Shown here: positions 43,859-52,774 of the stretch, piece by piece
How the letters are laid out: every line of letters begins with the position of its first letter
Numbering within the stretch: position 1 is the stretch's first letter
Source: Bacillota bacterium
Lineage (GTDB): Bacteria; Bacillota; UBA4882; UBA8346
Assembly: GCA_023394955.1 (NCBI GenBank)
Contig: JAEWZY010000007.1
Coordinates: 58,997-122,996, forward strand
Length of the DNA: 64,000 nucleotides
Direction: 5' to 3'
Made by a program: the position numbers and the translations under genes
The notes under the pieces: model-generated
What the model was told of the DNA's origin: nothing
The model's input: only the letters and a program-made list of their open reading frames with translations
Database searches by the model: none

Positions 43859-44776
43859 ATGCCCGGTACAAAATTCGGGTACTCTTTTAAAAAAGGCAGT
43901 GGGATTGAATCAAATAAATTAAGATACGCTTTATTGGTGATGACACCCATTTTCTTACTCTATCTTGTGTTGCGGATTATTCCGATCCTAGGCACTTTTT
44001 ATCTCAGCTTATTTGATTGGAATCTAATCAAACCGCACCGGCCCTTTGTCGGATTAAAGAATTTTATTAATATTGCGGAAGATAAATCATTTTGGTTGGC
44101 CTTTAGCAACACTATGATTTTTACGATTTTCGTCGTTGTGATCAGCGTTTTGCTGGCGCTGGTTTTGGCTTTAGCTTTAAAAAAGAAAACCCGTATCGGC
44201 GGTTTATATGAGTTCGCTTATTTTCTTCCGGTAGTAATTCCGATGGTCCCGGTTTCGATAATCTGGAAATGGATGTACGATAAGACCTACGGTATTATCA
44301 ACTATTTATTGACTTCTCTAGGGTTAACCGCAGTAGGATGGCTTACCGATCCCAATATAGCCCTAATTTCAATAATCATCATGAGTATCTGGAAAGTCCT
44401 CGGTTATTATATGGTTCTATTTTTAGTCGGTTTACGCAATATACCCGAACAATATTACGAAGCTGCGGTAGTAGACGGCGCAAACAGTTGGCAGGTGTTC
44501 CGTAGTATTACTTTTCCGCTCTTGAAACGGATGACTTTATATGTCAGTGTAATAGCGACAATTCAAGCACTCAATGTTTTTACTCAAGTTTATGTCATGA
44601 CTACCGGCTCCCAGGGAGCTCCGTTGGCTTCGGTCCGCGTTTTAGTCTATGAAATTTACCAAAACGGGTTCCGTTATTTTAAGATGGGTTATGCCTCAGC
44701 CCAGGTAATTGTCCTGTTTGCGATAGTCTTGACCATTAGTTTGATTCAGTTCAAACTATTGAGGACGGAGGATTAA
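43859..44776 (+). CDS. Carbohydrate ABC transporter permease, MalF/UgpA type
   Basis: 305 residues, six membrane helices. The EAA loop that contacts the ATPase reads EQYYEAAVVDGANSWQVFRSITFPLL. LFDWNLIKPHRPFVGLKNF near the N-terminus is typical of sugar permeases of this type. GGGGGG precedes the ATG. It pairs with the next gene, four bases downstream. Confidence 0.93.
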   Translation: MPGTKFGYSFKKGSGIESNKLRYALLVMTPIFLLYLVLRIIPILGTFYLSLFDWNLIKPHRPFVGLKNFINIAEDKSFWLAFSNTMIFTIFVVVISVLLALVLALALKKKTRIGGLYEFAYFLPVVIPMVPVSIIWKWMYDKTYGIINYLLTSLGLTAVGWLTDPNIALISIIIMSIWKVLGYYMVLFLVGLRNIPEQYYEAAVVDGANSWQVFRSITFPLLKRMTLYVSVIATIQALNVFTQVYVMTTGSQGAPLASVRVLVYEIYQNGFRYFKMGYASAQVIVLFAIVLTISLIQFKLLRTED

Positions 44777-44780
44777 GCTC

Positions 44781-45617
44781 ATGATTAACAGAGTCTTCAA
44801 ATATAAATATCCGGTGATGTTAAGTCATTCACTATTGCTTTTCGGCGTATTCATAATGATATTTCCGTTTGTTTGGATGTTTTTGACTTCTTTCAAAACG
44901 GAACAGGAGATCTTGAGGGTTCCACTGACTTTTTTACCGTTAGGGCCGACTTTTGAAAATTATGTCAACGTTTGCAGCGCTATTCCCATATTTCGTTACT
45001 TCATTAATAGCCTATGGGTAGCAAGTGTTGGTACTTTATTTGTTTTAATCACTTCGGCGTTTGCCGGATCGGTTTTCGCCAAATACGACTTTCCTTTTAA
45101 GAATGTATTATTCGTTATTATTTTGGGTACAACCATGATTCCCTTTGAATGTTATATGATCCCGTTTTATTTGATGATTTCCAAGGCCGGGTTGATTGAT
45201 ACCTATACCGGGATCATCGCTCCATTGGTAATCACTAGTTTCGGGGTGTTTTTAATGAGGCAGCATGTGGCGTCGATTCCGGACGATCTAATGGATGCCG
45301 CCCGTATCGATGGCTGTGGTGAACTACGTGTGTTTTGGAATGTGATTATTCCTTTGTCAATTCCGGCGCTTTCGGCGTTAGCCATATTTAACTTCATGTT
45401 TTGCTGGGCTTTCTTTGTCTGGCCGTTGATTATCACTAATTCAGCCGATCATTTCGTTCTGGAAGTTGGTTTAACTATTTTTCAAAACCAATATACAATT
45501 GCTTATGGTCCGGTAATGGCGGGAACTGCGATTTCAGTAGTTCCGGTAGTGTTGATCTTCATGTTCTTCCGACGCCATATTATATCCGGTATGGCCATGA
45601 GCGGTATGAAAGAATAA
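44781..45617 (+). CDS. Carbohydrate ABC transporter permease, MalG/UgpE type
   Basis: 278 residues, six membrane helices, EAA loop DDLMDAARIDGCGELRVFWNVIIPLS, and the usual start FPFVWMFLTSFKTEQEIL. GGACGGAGG within the end of the previous gene serves as ribosome binding site, so the two permeases are translated in a coupled way. Confidence 0.93.
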   Translation: MINRVFKYKYPVMLSHSLLLFGVFIMIFPFVWMFLTSFKTEQEILRVPLTFLPLGPTFENYVNVCSAIPIFRYFINSLWVASVGTLFVLITSAFAGSVFAKYDFPFKNVLFVIILGTTMIPFECYMIPFYLMISKAGLIDTYTGIIAPLVITSFGVFLMRQHVASIPDDLMDAARIDGCGELRVFWNVIIPLSIPALSALAIFNFMFCWAFFVWPLIITNSADHFVLEVGLTIFQNQYTIAYGPVMAGTAISVVPVVLIFMFFRRHIISGMAMSGMKE

Positions 45618-45659
45618 TGTAAAAGTTTATCGTATCATACTCTCAAAGGAGCGACATAA

Positions 45660-46883
45660 ATGAAAAACTTAAATGAACCAGTTTATCCGGGCGCGTTTTG
45701 TTACGACAAGCAAGAGGCGGAATCCCTAGAGCAGGTGGTACTCAACCATTCCCCATTTCGCTATTACGGGCCGGCAGTACAGGGCAAAACAGCTGCGTTC
45801 GAAAAAACAGCTGCCGAGTTATTAGGAGTTAAACATGCTTTAGCGGTTTCTTCAGGGACGGCCTCTTTAGTTGTAGCGTTGCGGGCGATGGGAGTAGGCC
45901 CCGGGGACGAAGTGATAGTCCCGGCGATAACTTTTATCGCCTGTGCGGGCTCGGTTGTCCTATGTCAGGCAATTCCGGTTTTTTGCGATGTTGATGCTAG
46001 TCTTAATATGGATCCCGATGCGTTGGAAAAATTAATCACACCCAGGACCAAAGTAATTATGGTCGTTCATCTTCAAGGGATAAGCGCGGATATGGACCGG
46101 ATTATGAAAGTCGCCGAAAAGCATCATTTGATGGTCCTGGAAGATTGCGCTCAATCATTTGGCACAACTTATCAAGGACGGCCTGTTGGCAGCATTGGCC
46201 ACGTTGGTACCTTCAGCCTCCAGATCAACAAGACAATCACCGCCGGTGAAGGCGGTTTGGTGGTTACCAGTGATGATAATTTGTATAAAAGGATGATTAT
46301 CGCTCACGATCAGGGCAATATCAGAGACGCCGACGGCCATGTGGTTGTGGATGAGTCCTGTCCGGGCTTTTTTGGTGAAAATTACCGCATGAGCGAGTTG
46401 ACAGGCGCAGTTGCTTTGGTTCAAGTAAAAAAGGTTAATGGAATTATCGAAAAGATGCGGACTAATGCCAAAAAAATTATCGCGGGATTGCACGAGCTGA
46501 CTAAACTTAAATGGCGGGTGAATTACAGCGGTGAAGGAGCTAGTTGTGTTTCGTTGACTGTTTATCTCCCTAGCGCTGATGCTGCGATTCAGGCTGTAAA
46601 AGAATGCCGTGGGCATAAAGTCCCTGGGACCAGGCTTTACCAGGGGTTGCCGATTTATGCCTATCCGTTTGTCTTACAAAAATTAACGTCTCATCCGTCT
46701 AGGTGTCCCTTTACTTGTCCTTTGTATAAAGGCCCAGCCGTTGACTACCGGATGGGGATGTGCCCTAAAGCCGAAGATTTGATTTCCCGCGCCTTATTTA
46801 TCCAAGTCAGTCCGTTATTAACCGATAATGAAATCGATTATATTGTAAGCCATTTGAAACAAATTTTAGTTAAATTGATCTAA
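45660..46883 (+). CDS. DegT/DnrJ/EryC1/StrS family sugar aminotransferase
   Basis: PLP enzyme of 407 residues. The fold-type I landmarks are VSSGTASLVVALRAMGVGPGDEVIVPAITFIA, LEDCAQSFGTTY, and the Schiff-base Lys191 in SLQINKTITAGEGG; ENYRMSELTGAVAL follows as usual. Such enzymes attach amino groups to keto sugars or keto-cyclitols, normally in biosynthesis. Finding one inside an import-and-degradation operon next to nagA and nagB is unusual; running in reverse it could take the amino group off an amino sugar. AAAGGAG precedes the ATG by eight bases. Confidence 0.9.
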   Translation: MKNLNEPVYPGAFCYDKQEAESLEQVVLNHSPFRYYGPAVQGKTAAFEKTAAELLGVKHALAVSSGTASLVVALRAMGVGPGDEVIVPAITFIACAGSVVLCQAIPVFCDVDASLNMDPDALEKLITPRTKVIMVVHLQGISADMDRIMKVAEKHHLMVLEDCAQSFGTTYQGRPVGSIGHVGTFSLQINKTITAGEGGLVVTSDDNLYKRMIIAHDQGNIRDADGHVVVDESCPGFFGENYRMSELTGAVALVQVKKVNGIIEKMRTNAKKIIAGLHELTKLKWRVNYSGEGASCVSLTVYLPSADAAIQAVKECRGHKVPGTRLYQGLPIYAYPFVLQKLTSHPSRCPFTCPLYKGPAVDYRMGMCPKAEDLISRALFIQVSPLLTDNEIDYIVSHLKQILVKLI

Positions 46884-46905
46884 ATTTATAATGCGAGGGA
46901 GAACG

Positions 46906-47955
46906 ATGGTTGATAAATTTCGTTTGGCTATAATCGGTTGCGGCGCAATCGGAAGGGTCCATGCAGGAGCGATTACTAAGTTAGATAACGCCCAACTAGT
47001 GGCAGTTTCCGATTTAAAAGAAGAAAGTAGCGCCAAAATGGCGGAGGAATTTGGATGTAACGCCTATACCGATTTCCGCAAGATGTTTCAAAAAGAAAAG
47101 ATCGATATCGCTTGCGTCTGCACGCCAAGCGGGACTAGGATCGAGATTTGCGAAGCTGCCGCCGAACACCATATTAATCTGCTGATCGAGAAACCGCTGG
47201 ATATCAACAATGAACGCACTGAGAAGATCGTCAATATCTGTCGGACAGCTGGAGTAAAGCTCGGGTGCGTTTTTCAATTGCGGTTTTTACCGGTGTTTCA
47301 ATCCCTAAAACAAGCGGAACGGGAAGGAAGATTCGGGAAGTTAATCATGGGAAATGCAGGCACTATTTGTTTCCGCTCCAACGAATATTATCAAAATGGC
47401 GGCTGGCGCGGAACTATTGCTCAAGATGGCGGAGGGGCTTTAATGAATCAGGGGATTCATGCAATCGACCTGCTTCGTTGGGTAATGGGCGATGCTAAAA
47501 GCGTCTTTGCTTACCAGGACCATTTAAGCCATGATATTGAAGTGGAAGATACGCTGGTAGCCGGTATTGAATTTCAAAACGGAGCGATGGGCACAGTTAT
47601 GGCAACAACCTCGGTCTATTATGGAATTAATAAAAAGATGGAAATTTTTGGGACAGATGGCAGCGTGATTATTAACGATACCGAACCAACCGTGTGGAAA
47701 TTTAATAATTTCCAAGATAGTGAAATTGGGTTGCCTAAGGGAGAACAACCGGTTCATAAATCCCTCAGCCCGATCAGTCCGTTGCTTGAAGATGTTTGGG
47801 CGCATCAACAACAGATTTCCGATATGATTGAGGCCGTCAGGGATGGCCGGGAACCCGCGATCGACGGCGTTGAAGGTCTCAAAACAGTCCAATTGGTTTT
47901 GGCGATTTATGAATCAGCCCGGACCGGAAAGCGGATTACTTTACCTGTGGCTTAA
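46906..47955 (+). CDS. Gfo/Idh/MocA family oxidoreductase
   Basis: NAD(P)-dependent dehydrogenase of 349 residues. The Rossmann motif is LAIIGCGAIGRVHAGAI; the catalytic Lys is in LIEKPLDIN; the His/Asp pair lies in MNQGIHAIDLLRWVMG. Family members oxidise a ring hydroxyl of sugars or inositols to a ketone. ATG 46906 follows GAGGGAG; an ATG at 46891 overlaps that site. Neighbouring aminotransferase and TIM-barrel epimerase suggest they act on one keto-amino-sugar intermediate. Confidence 0.92.
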   Translation: MVDKFRLAIIGCGAIGRVHAGAITKLDNAQLVAVSDLKEESSAKMAEEFGCNAYTDFRKMFQKEKIDIACVCTPSGTRIEICEAAAEHHINLLIEKPLDINNERTEKIVNICRTAGVKLGCVFQLRFLPVFQSLKQAEREGRFGKLIMGNAGTICFRSNEYYQNGGWRGTIAQDGGGALMNQGIHAIDLLRWVMGDAKSVFAYQDHLSHDIEVEDTLVAGIEFQNGAMGTVMATTSVYYGINKKMEIFGTDGSVIINDTEPTVWKFNNFQDSEIGLPKGEQPVHKSLSPISPLLEDVWAHQQQISDMIEAVRDGREPAIDGVEGLKTVQLVLAIYESARTGKRITLPVA

Positions 47956-47981
47956 AAGTTCAGCAAAGGAAATGATCTAAA

Positions 47982-49313
47982 ATGGATACGGTTTTAATGG
48001 CCGGCGCCGGCAAAATGACGATTACCCCTTCTTTCGGCTGTGAGATGTCGGGATTTGTAGCCCGAAAAGATAATTGCCGGGGCGTTCATGATGATTTATT
48101 CGCCAGGGCATTGGTGCTTTCCGACGGTCGGAGCAAGGTTGCCTTGGTAAATACCGACCTCATCGGGATCGACCATCACCTTTTAGTCCGGGTCCGGAAG
48201 GAGATGGCGGAGTATACCGACATTTCACCGGACTCGTTAATTTTAGGAGCGACCCATACTCATTCCGGGCCGGCAGTCTTAACCGGCGCTTATTTGGGAG
48301 TGATCGATCCCAATTACTTGGCAATTTTGGTAAAGAATATCGCCGGAGCCATTTATCTGGCCAATCAGTCTTTGGAACCGGTCCAAGCTTCGTTCGGGAT
48401 AAGCGAATGCCGGGCGGTGGCAAAAAACCGGCTTAAAGAAGCAAGTCTGATTGATCCCCAGGTGTTGGTGGTCCGTTTTGACGGGGTTAAAGGTTTAAAG
48501 GCTTTATTAGTCAATTATGCTTGTCATCCGGTTGTTTTAGGCCCTGATAATCTGTTAATCTCCGCTGATTATCCTTATTATCTTAGCGACGCATTGGAAC
48601 GGATTTATCCTACAGCGCAGGTGATGTTCTTTAACGGGGCTACCGGCGATCTCAATGTAGGGCATAAAACTGAGGATAGTATTAAAGGCGGGCCTAATCC
48701 CAAGCGAACTTTCACCGAGGCCGGGAGAATCGGTAGATTATTGGCTGGTGAGGCGTTACGGGCTGCCGAGACAGTCATACCAGTTACAAAGACGAAGCTC
48801 CGTTTTGATAGCCGGTTAATCAAGCTGCCCTTAGAACCACTATTCACGCCGGGAGATTACCGGAAAGAGGTTTACCGTTGGAAAGAACTAAGTACCGCTC
48901 TTCAAAAGAAACAGGCTAGTTTCGGGGAGTATCATCAGGCCGACCTTTGGGGCGATTGGGCGAAACGGACAGCGGAATTAGCCGAAGCGGGACGTCTCAA
49001 CCAGTTTATTTCAACTGAAATTGCCTCGTTAATCATTGGTGAGATTGAATTCGCCACACTTCCGGGTGAGTTCTTTCATGAATTTGGCCTTAAAATTAAA
49101 GAAACGAGAGGACCTCATCAAGTAATGGTGATGGGGTATTGCAACGGTGATATCGGTTATGTGGCTCCGGAAAGCTTCTACGAAGAGAACTGTTATGAAG
49201 TAACGGATTCTTACCGCTATTATGGCCTACCTGCTCGATTGGTCAAAGGAGCCGGGGAAAAGGTAGTGGAAGAAGTCTTGGCAATGATGAAGCAATTATC
49301 AGCCAAGGCTTGA
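47982..49313 (+). CDS. Neutral/alkaline ceramidase-like amidohydrolase
   Basis: 443 residues matching the N-terminal catalytic domain of neutral ceramidases: AGAGKMTITPSFGCEMSGF, HDDLFARALVLSDG, the zinc motif GATHTHSGP, YACHPVVLG and FFNGATGDLNVGH. It lacks both a signal peptide and the C-terminal immunoglobulin-like domain of secreted ceramidases, so it is cytosolic and unlikely to act on membrane lipids. In an amino-sugar operon an N-acyl amino sugar is a more likely substrate (inference). AAAGGAA lies before the ATG. Confidence 0.85.
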   Translation: MDTVLMAGAGKMTITPSFGCEMSGFVARKDNCRGVHDDLFARALVLSDGRSKVALVNTDLIGIDHHLLVRVRKEMAEYTDISPDSLILGATHTHSGPAVLTGAYLGVIDPNYLAILVKNIAGAIYLANQSLEPVQASFGISECRAVAKNRLKEASLIDPQVLVVRFDGVKGLKALLVNYACHPVVLGPDNLLISADYPYYLSDALERIYPTAQVMFFNGATGDLNVGHKTEDSIKGGPNPKRTFTEAGRIGRLLAGEALRAAETVIPVTKTKLRFDSRLIKLPLEPLFTPGDYRKEVYRWKELSTALQKKQASFGEYHQADLWGDWAKRTAELAEAGRLNQFISTEIASLIIGEIEFATLPGEFFHEFGLKIKETRGPHQVMVMGYCNGDIGYVAPESFYEENCYEVTDSYRYYGLPARLVKGAGEKVVEEVLAMMKQLSAKA

Positions 49314-49381
49314 GGATAGGAATCTAACAGTCAAATACCTCAAATAAAAGGATTGTCCTTAACTTAGAAAGGATGTTCATC

Positions 49382-50158
49382 ATGGATAATGGTTTAATCA
49401 AAGAACTAAAAAAAGACAAGTTAAGCGTGAATGTTTTCCAAAACCGCCGCGACTTGGGGAATGCCGCTGCTAAGAACGCTGCGGAAGCCATTAAGCAGCA
49501 TCTTGCCGCACAAAAAACGGTAACCATCGTTTTTGCCGCCGCTCCTTCCCAAAATGAATTTTTGGATGCGCTCAGTTTCGAATCGGGAATTGATTGGAGT
49601 AAGGTAGTCGCTTTTCATATGGATGAGTATATCGGGTTGCCTGAAACCGCACCCCAAAAATTTGCCCTTTATTTGAAAAATCGTTTTTTTGATAAGGTTA
49701 AACCAGGTAAAGTTTATTACTTAAACGGAAATAACGACCCGGAAAAGGAATGCCAACGATACGCTGAACTTATGAAGAAATTCCCGCTTGATATCGCTTT
49801 TACCGGTATTGGCGAAAATGGACATTTGGCTTTTAACGATCCGGAAGTGGCCGATTTTAACGATGTTAAACTGGTTAAAGTAGTGGATTTGGAGTTGGTT
49901 TCCAGACAACAGCAGGTCCATGACGGTTGTTTCAAAACTATGGCGGAGGTTCCGGCCCAGGCTTTATCAATGACCATTCCAGCGTTAATGTCGGCCAACC
50001 GAATCTTTTGTATGGTTCCGGGAGCGACAAAAAGCAATGCGGCTAAAGAAGTGGTAACTGGGGAGATTTCTGCCGGATTTCCAGCTTCCATATTACGCCG
50101 GCATGAACAGGCTACACTTTATCTTGATTCGGACTCAGCCGCTTATTTACTGAAATAA
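49382..50158 (+). CDS. nagB: Glucosamine-6-phosphate deaminase family protein
   Basis: 258 residues of the NagB/RpiA/SOL fold: FAAAPSQNEFLDAL (the phosphate loop; the usual form is GLATGSTP), VVAFHMDEYIGL with the catalytic Asp, and GIGENGHLAFNDP with the His/Asp region. It should convert GlcN-6-P to Fru-6-P and ammonia. Because the phosphate loop AAAPSQ differs from the canonical enzyme, it belongs to a divergent branch and could act on a different amino-sugar phosphate. AAAGGA lies eight bases before ATG 49382; ATG 49373 overlaps it. Last gene of the operon, followed by a terminator. Confidence 0.88.
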   Translation: MDNGLIKELKKDKLSVNVFQNRRDLGNAAAKNAAEAIKQHLAAQKTVTIVFAAAPSQNEFLDALSFESGIDWSKVVAFHMDEYIGLPETAPQKFALYLKNRFFDKVKPGKVYYLNGNNDPEKECQRYAELMKKFPLDIAFTGIGENGHLAFNDPEVADFNDVKLVKVVDLELVSRQQQVHDGCFKTMAEVPAQALSMTIPALMSANRIFCMVPGATKSNAAKEVVTGEISAGFPASILRRHEQATLYLDSDSAAYLLK

Positions 50159-50206
50159 TTAGAATTAGATCGGGAGATTCGTTAATTTCAAATCTGGGAA
50201 TATTCA

Positions 50207-50233
50207 AACTGGGGTTATCAACCCCGGTTTTTT
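50207..50233 (+). terminator. Terminator of the amino-sugar operon
   Basis: AACTGGGGTT and AACCCCGGTT form a ten-position stem with a three-base loop and a run of six T residues. Confidence 0.92.
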
Positions 50234-50399
50234 GTATTGTAGCTGCCGTGGTTACACAGGATAAATCGCGTTTATTAGTAATTGATAGAAATGTATGGGC
50301 TAGATTCTTATAGAATCATAGAGCTCGGTAATTAGCGACTGTATTGAAAGTGAGAGTTAAAACTAATCGATGGGGCATAATAATCCCGGAGGTGATTTT

Positions 50400-50579
50400 A
50401 TGGCGACACCCCAAGAGATTCAGGAGTGTATCGATAGTTCCACTCAAACCGCCCATGCGCTCCGTTCGACCGCAAACACGCTTTTATGCGCGATGGAGCG
50501 GCAAACAGCCACATTGGGCGCAGCCCATTTGGAAATGGGCATTAACTCTTTGGTCCAGGCAAAGATGCTTTTAAGATAG
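50400..50579 (+). CDS. Small helical protein, first of a pair
   Basis: 59 residues, all helix (MATPQEIQECIDSSTQTAHALRS to NSLVQAKMLLR), with no signal. GGAGGTG lies five to eight bases before ATG 50400. The pattern of short helices with Ala and Gln resembles DUF1657-type sporulation-associated peptides, but I cannot confirm that. Ten bases separate it from the next gene. Confidence 0.6.
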   Translation: MATPQEIQECIDSSTQTAHALRSTANTLLCAMERQTATLGAAHLEMGINSLVQAKMLLR

Positions 50580-50589
50580 GAGGTATAAT

Positions 50590-50775
50590 ATGTCAACCAA
50601 ACGGATCGCGGAAGCAATGGAAAATGCCGAACAAAACGCAGGCAGACTCAGGTCGCTGGCTCAAGCAGAAACCGATCAAAATGTGAAGAAACTTCTTTTA
50701 GAAGCGGCGCACCATTTTGATGTGGGAGTGGCGGAGCTGGAGTACATTACGACTGAAGCCACGGTTTCGATATAA
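50590..50775 (+). CDS. Small helical protein, second of a pair
   Basis: 61 residues, helical (KRIAEAMENAEQNAGRLRSLAQ, then KKLLLEAAHHFDVGVAELEYI). TAGGAGG at the stop of the preceding gene is its ribosome binding site. The two products have similar size, composition and helix pattern, so they may bind each other. Family not recognised. Confidence 0.6.
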   Translation: MSTKRIAEAMENAEQNAGRLRSLAQAETDQNVKKLLLEAAHHFDVGVAELEYITTEATVSI

Positions 50776-51062
50776 AGTGTAGAGAACAGAATACAGTATT
50801 ATAAGTGTGCTTAGAGTTTCCGGAATTAGTAAAAAAGATTTAAGAAGCATTAACTTTAGAGAACAAAGCATAGCTGGGTTTTCTGTAGTTGTATATTACT
50901 GAGGTACGAAAATTCAATTTAGTTAAATAAGGTTGGGAAGTTGGAGCAGGATTAGTAAAGTTTAGCGGTCCCTCTTCCCAATAAGTAATCTTTAAGCTTG
51001 GGGGTTATTTTCCCGAAGATACCTATATTTACAGTTATATCTGGGAGATTAATAAAGTAACC
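50776..51062 (-). other. Intergenic region, nothing recognised
   Basis: 287 bp between convergent genes. AT-rich, with no convincing frame, repeat or strong terminator on either strand. Confidence 0.3.
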
Positions 51063-51584
51063 TTAAAAACAAAATTGAAATGTTAAATTTGTCCCGCGTA
51101 GCGAATGATAACCAATACCGAATCCGCTTCCTTTAGTTGATATAAATCTAAGCCCTCCGGAACAGGCAATCTCAGTGAAAGTGCCGTTTGTTTCTGTATA
51201 GTACCAACCGGTATCATTCGAACGGACTACTTCGCCAGTTCGGCGCCAATACATGCCGGGACCTCCGTATAGAATTATATTGCTCGAAAGATGTATCATT
51301 CCGAGTAAATCGATTCCGGCGGTGGATTCGAGTGTTCTAATACCCACCGAAGTGAAATTCCAATGAGGGCATTCATAATCAAGGGTTCCCAATGGAAGAT
51401 CAGCGTCGTCGATAAATCCAAATTCAACACCAAGGGTATCACCTCCGAATCCGATTGCAAAATTTCCATTGCCATCCTTGCCGCCTCCGGAGAACCAGAA
51501 AAAACCGGATTCAGCATATGTAGCGGCGGTACATCCCAAAGTCAAAATTAGAACCAAGGTAAATATCAAAAGGAATTTGGTCAT
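51063..51584 (-). CDS. Exported beta-strand protein, outer-membrane type
   Basis: 173 residues. A signal peptide (MTKFLLIF to TYA-ES) is followed by repeated short amphipathic strands rich in Gly and aromatic residues (FFWFSGGGKDGNGNFAIGFGG, LSSNIILYGGPGMYWR, GSGFGIGYHSLRG), and the protein ends LTFQFCF. Strand alternation plus a terminal Phe is the usual mark of proteins inserted by the BAM machine. GAGGAG precedes the ATG. No porin family recognised; eight strands would fit. The gene is single and divergent from the Fur-family gene. Confidence 0.65.
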   Translation of the reverse strand: MTKFLLIFTLVLILTLGCTAATYAESGFFWFSGGGKDGNGNFAIGFGGDTLGVEFGFIDDADLPLGTLDYECPHWNFTSVGIRTLESTAGIDLLGMIHLSSNIILYGGPGMYWRRTGEVVRSNDTGWYYTETNGTFTEIACSGGLRFISTKGSGFGIGYHSLRGTNLTFQFCF

Positions 51585-51708
51585 TTTACTTTCTCCTCTC
51601 AATTTAATCTGACTTCAGTTTATAGCCTAGAAATAAAATAAAAATGAAAAAATAATAAAGAAATATAAATTTTGCCAGTGGAGAAGCGGTTTTTTTAGGA
51701 AAAAATCA

Positions 51709-51737
51709 TTGACAAATAGTAATAATTATTATATAGT
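51709..51737 (+). promoter_or_regulatory. Consensus promoter with palindromic operator, leaderless start
   Basis: TTGACA (51709-51714), 17 bp, TATAGT (51732-51737). The ATG of the Fur-family gene lies only six bases behind the -10 box, so transcription should start at or next to the start codon. Between the boxes lies the perfect palindrome TAATAATTATTA (51720-51731), a PerR/Fur-box-like sequence. Confidence 0.75.
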
Positions 51738-51743
51738 ATCAAT

Positions 51744-52187
51744 ATGAAAATAATTGATACTGAAAAAGTAATGGAATTGTTTTACCAAAAATGTGAGGAA
51801 TATGGTTTGAGGGTAACGCCGCAACGGGTTTTCGTTTACCAAGAATTGTTGAAAGCTACGGACCATCCTTCCATTGATGATATATATCAAAGGGTAAAAA
51901 AGAGTTTGCCCAATATTTCATTCGATACTGTTTATCGCACGGCTTTATCCTTTTTTGAATATGGGATTATTGATATTGTTGAAGGACATAGCGGATCAAG
52001 ACGTTTCGACGCCAACACGGCTCAACACTATCATTTCAGGTGTCTGAAATGTAATAGAATCATTGATTTTGATAACGATTATTATGATCAGGTGACAATT
52101 CCACCGGAACTACAAAGTAGATTTAAGGTATTAAATCAAAAGATTGTTCTGGAAGGAATTTGTGAAGAATGCAGTAAAAAAGGGTGA
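51744..52187 (+). CDS. Fur family metalloregulator (PerR-like)
   Basis: 147 residues: winged helix with GLRVTPQRVFVYQELL and ISFDTVYRTALSFFEYG, the metal-sensing HYHFRCLKCNRIIDF and two zinc-type CxxC pairs (CLKC, CEEC). No ribosome binding site exists before the ATG, and a consensus promoter sits so close that the mRNA is probably leaderless. The operator in its own promoter indicates autoregulation. The next genes are a ferritin-like protein and a peroxiredoxin, which suits a peroxide or iron regulator. Confidence 0.9.
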   Translation: MKIIDTEKVMELFYQKCEEYGLRVTPQRVFVYQELLKATDHPSIDDIYQRVKKSLPNISFDTVYRTALSFFEYGIIDIVEGHSGSRRFDANTAQHYHFRCLKCNRIIDFDNDYYDQVTIPPELQSRFKVLNQKIVLEGICEECSKKG

Positions 52188-52209
52188 ACCATAATTTTTT
52201 TGCGCTATT

Positions 52210-52228
52210 AATAGTAATTAATACTATT
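52210..52228. promoter_or_regulatory. Probable Fur/PerR operator before the ferritin-like gene
   Basis: AATAGTA-ATTAA-TACTATT has perfect seven-base arms. It shares the AATAGTAAT half with the sequence around 51714-51724 in the regulator's own promoter. Confidence 0.6.
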
Positions 52229-52330
52229 TAGTAGTAATTAGGTTTTTAGAAAGGAGGTAAATTTACTTTAGTATTGGATTGAATTTGTTGGTTAAAAGTG
52301 GTTGATTAAATTTTAAAGGAGGATTTACAA

Positions 52331-52774
52331 ATGGATGGCATTAAAAAAGAATTGGTCGCCATGTTAAACCGGGCTCTTGAAATGGAACAGGCGGCGCGAA
52401 TCCAATATCTAACCCACGTTGAGCTGATTAACGGTCTCGGCTCCGAAAAGCTCATTGAAAGGTTAAAGGAGATCGCCGACGATGAACAAAAGCATGAGGA
52501 GATATTCCGTAATTTAATCGGAAGCTATCTGGGAGGAGAACCTTCCATGGGTCTTGATAAAACTTATCGGGCAAACGAAACGATGGAGATTTTGGAGATC
52601 AACCTCAATGGTGAAAAAGAGGCAATTGATTTTTACAAACAAATTTATCAGAAAGTTAATGACAATAAAAAAGATCTGCCCTATGAGTTTGAAACCTTGG
52701 AACATGAAATTCGCCATATTATCATTGATGAACAGGAGCATGTAGTGGAACTTTCCTTATTGCTCGGGAAATAG
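52331..52774 (+). CDS. Ferritin-like diiron protein (bacterioferritin/rubrerythrin type)
   Basis: 147-residue four-helix bundle. Carboxylate and His ligands appear at the expected points: ALEMEQAARIQY, DDEQKHEEIF (ExxH), NGEKEAIDFY and IIDEQEHVVEL (ExxH). There is no rubredoxin domain and no haem Met is evident. Iron storage or peroxide removal is likely. AAAGGAGG lies before the ATG. The palindrome at 52210-52228 and the upstream Fur-family gene point to joint control. Confidence 0.85.
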   Translation: MDGIKKELVAMLNRALEMEQAARIQYLTHVELINGLGSEKLIERLKEIADDEQKHEEIFRNLIGSYLGGEPSMGLDKTYRANETMEILEINLNGEKEAIDFYKQIYQKVNDNKKDLPYEFETLEHEIRHIIIDEQEHVVELSLLLGK

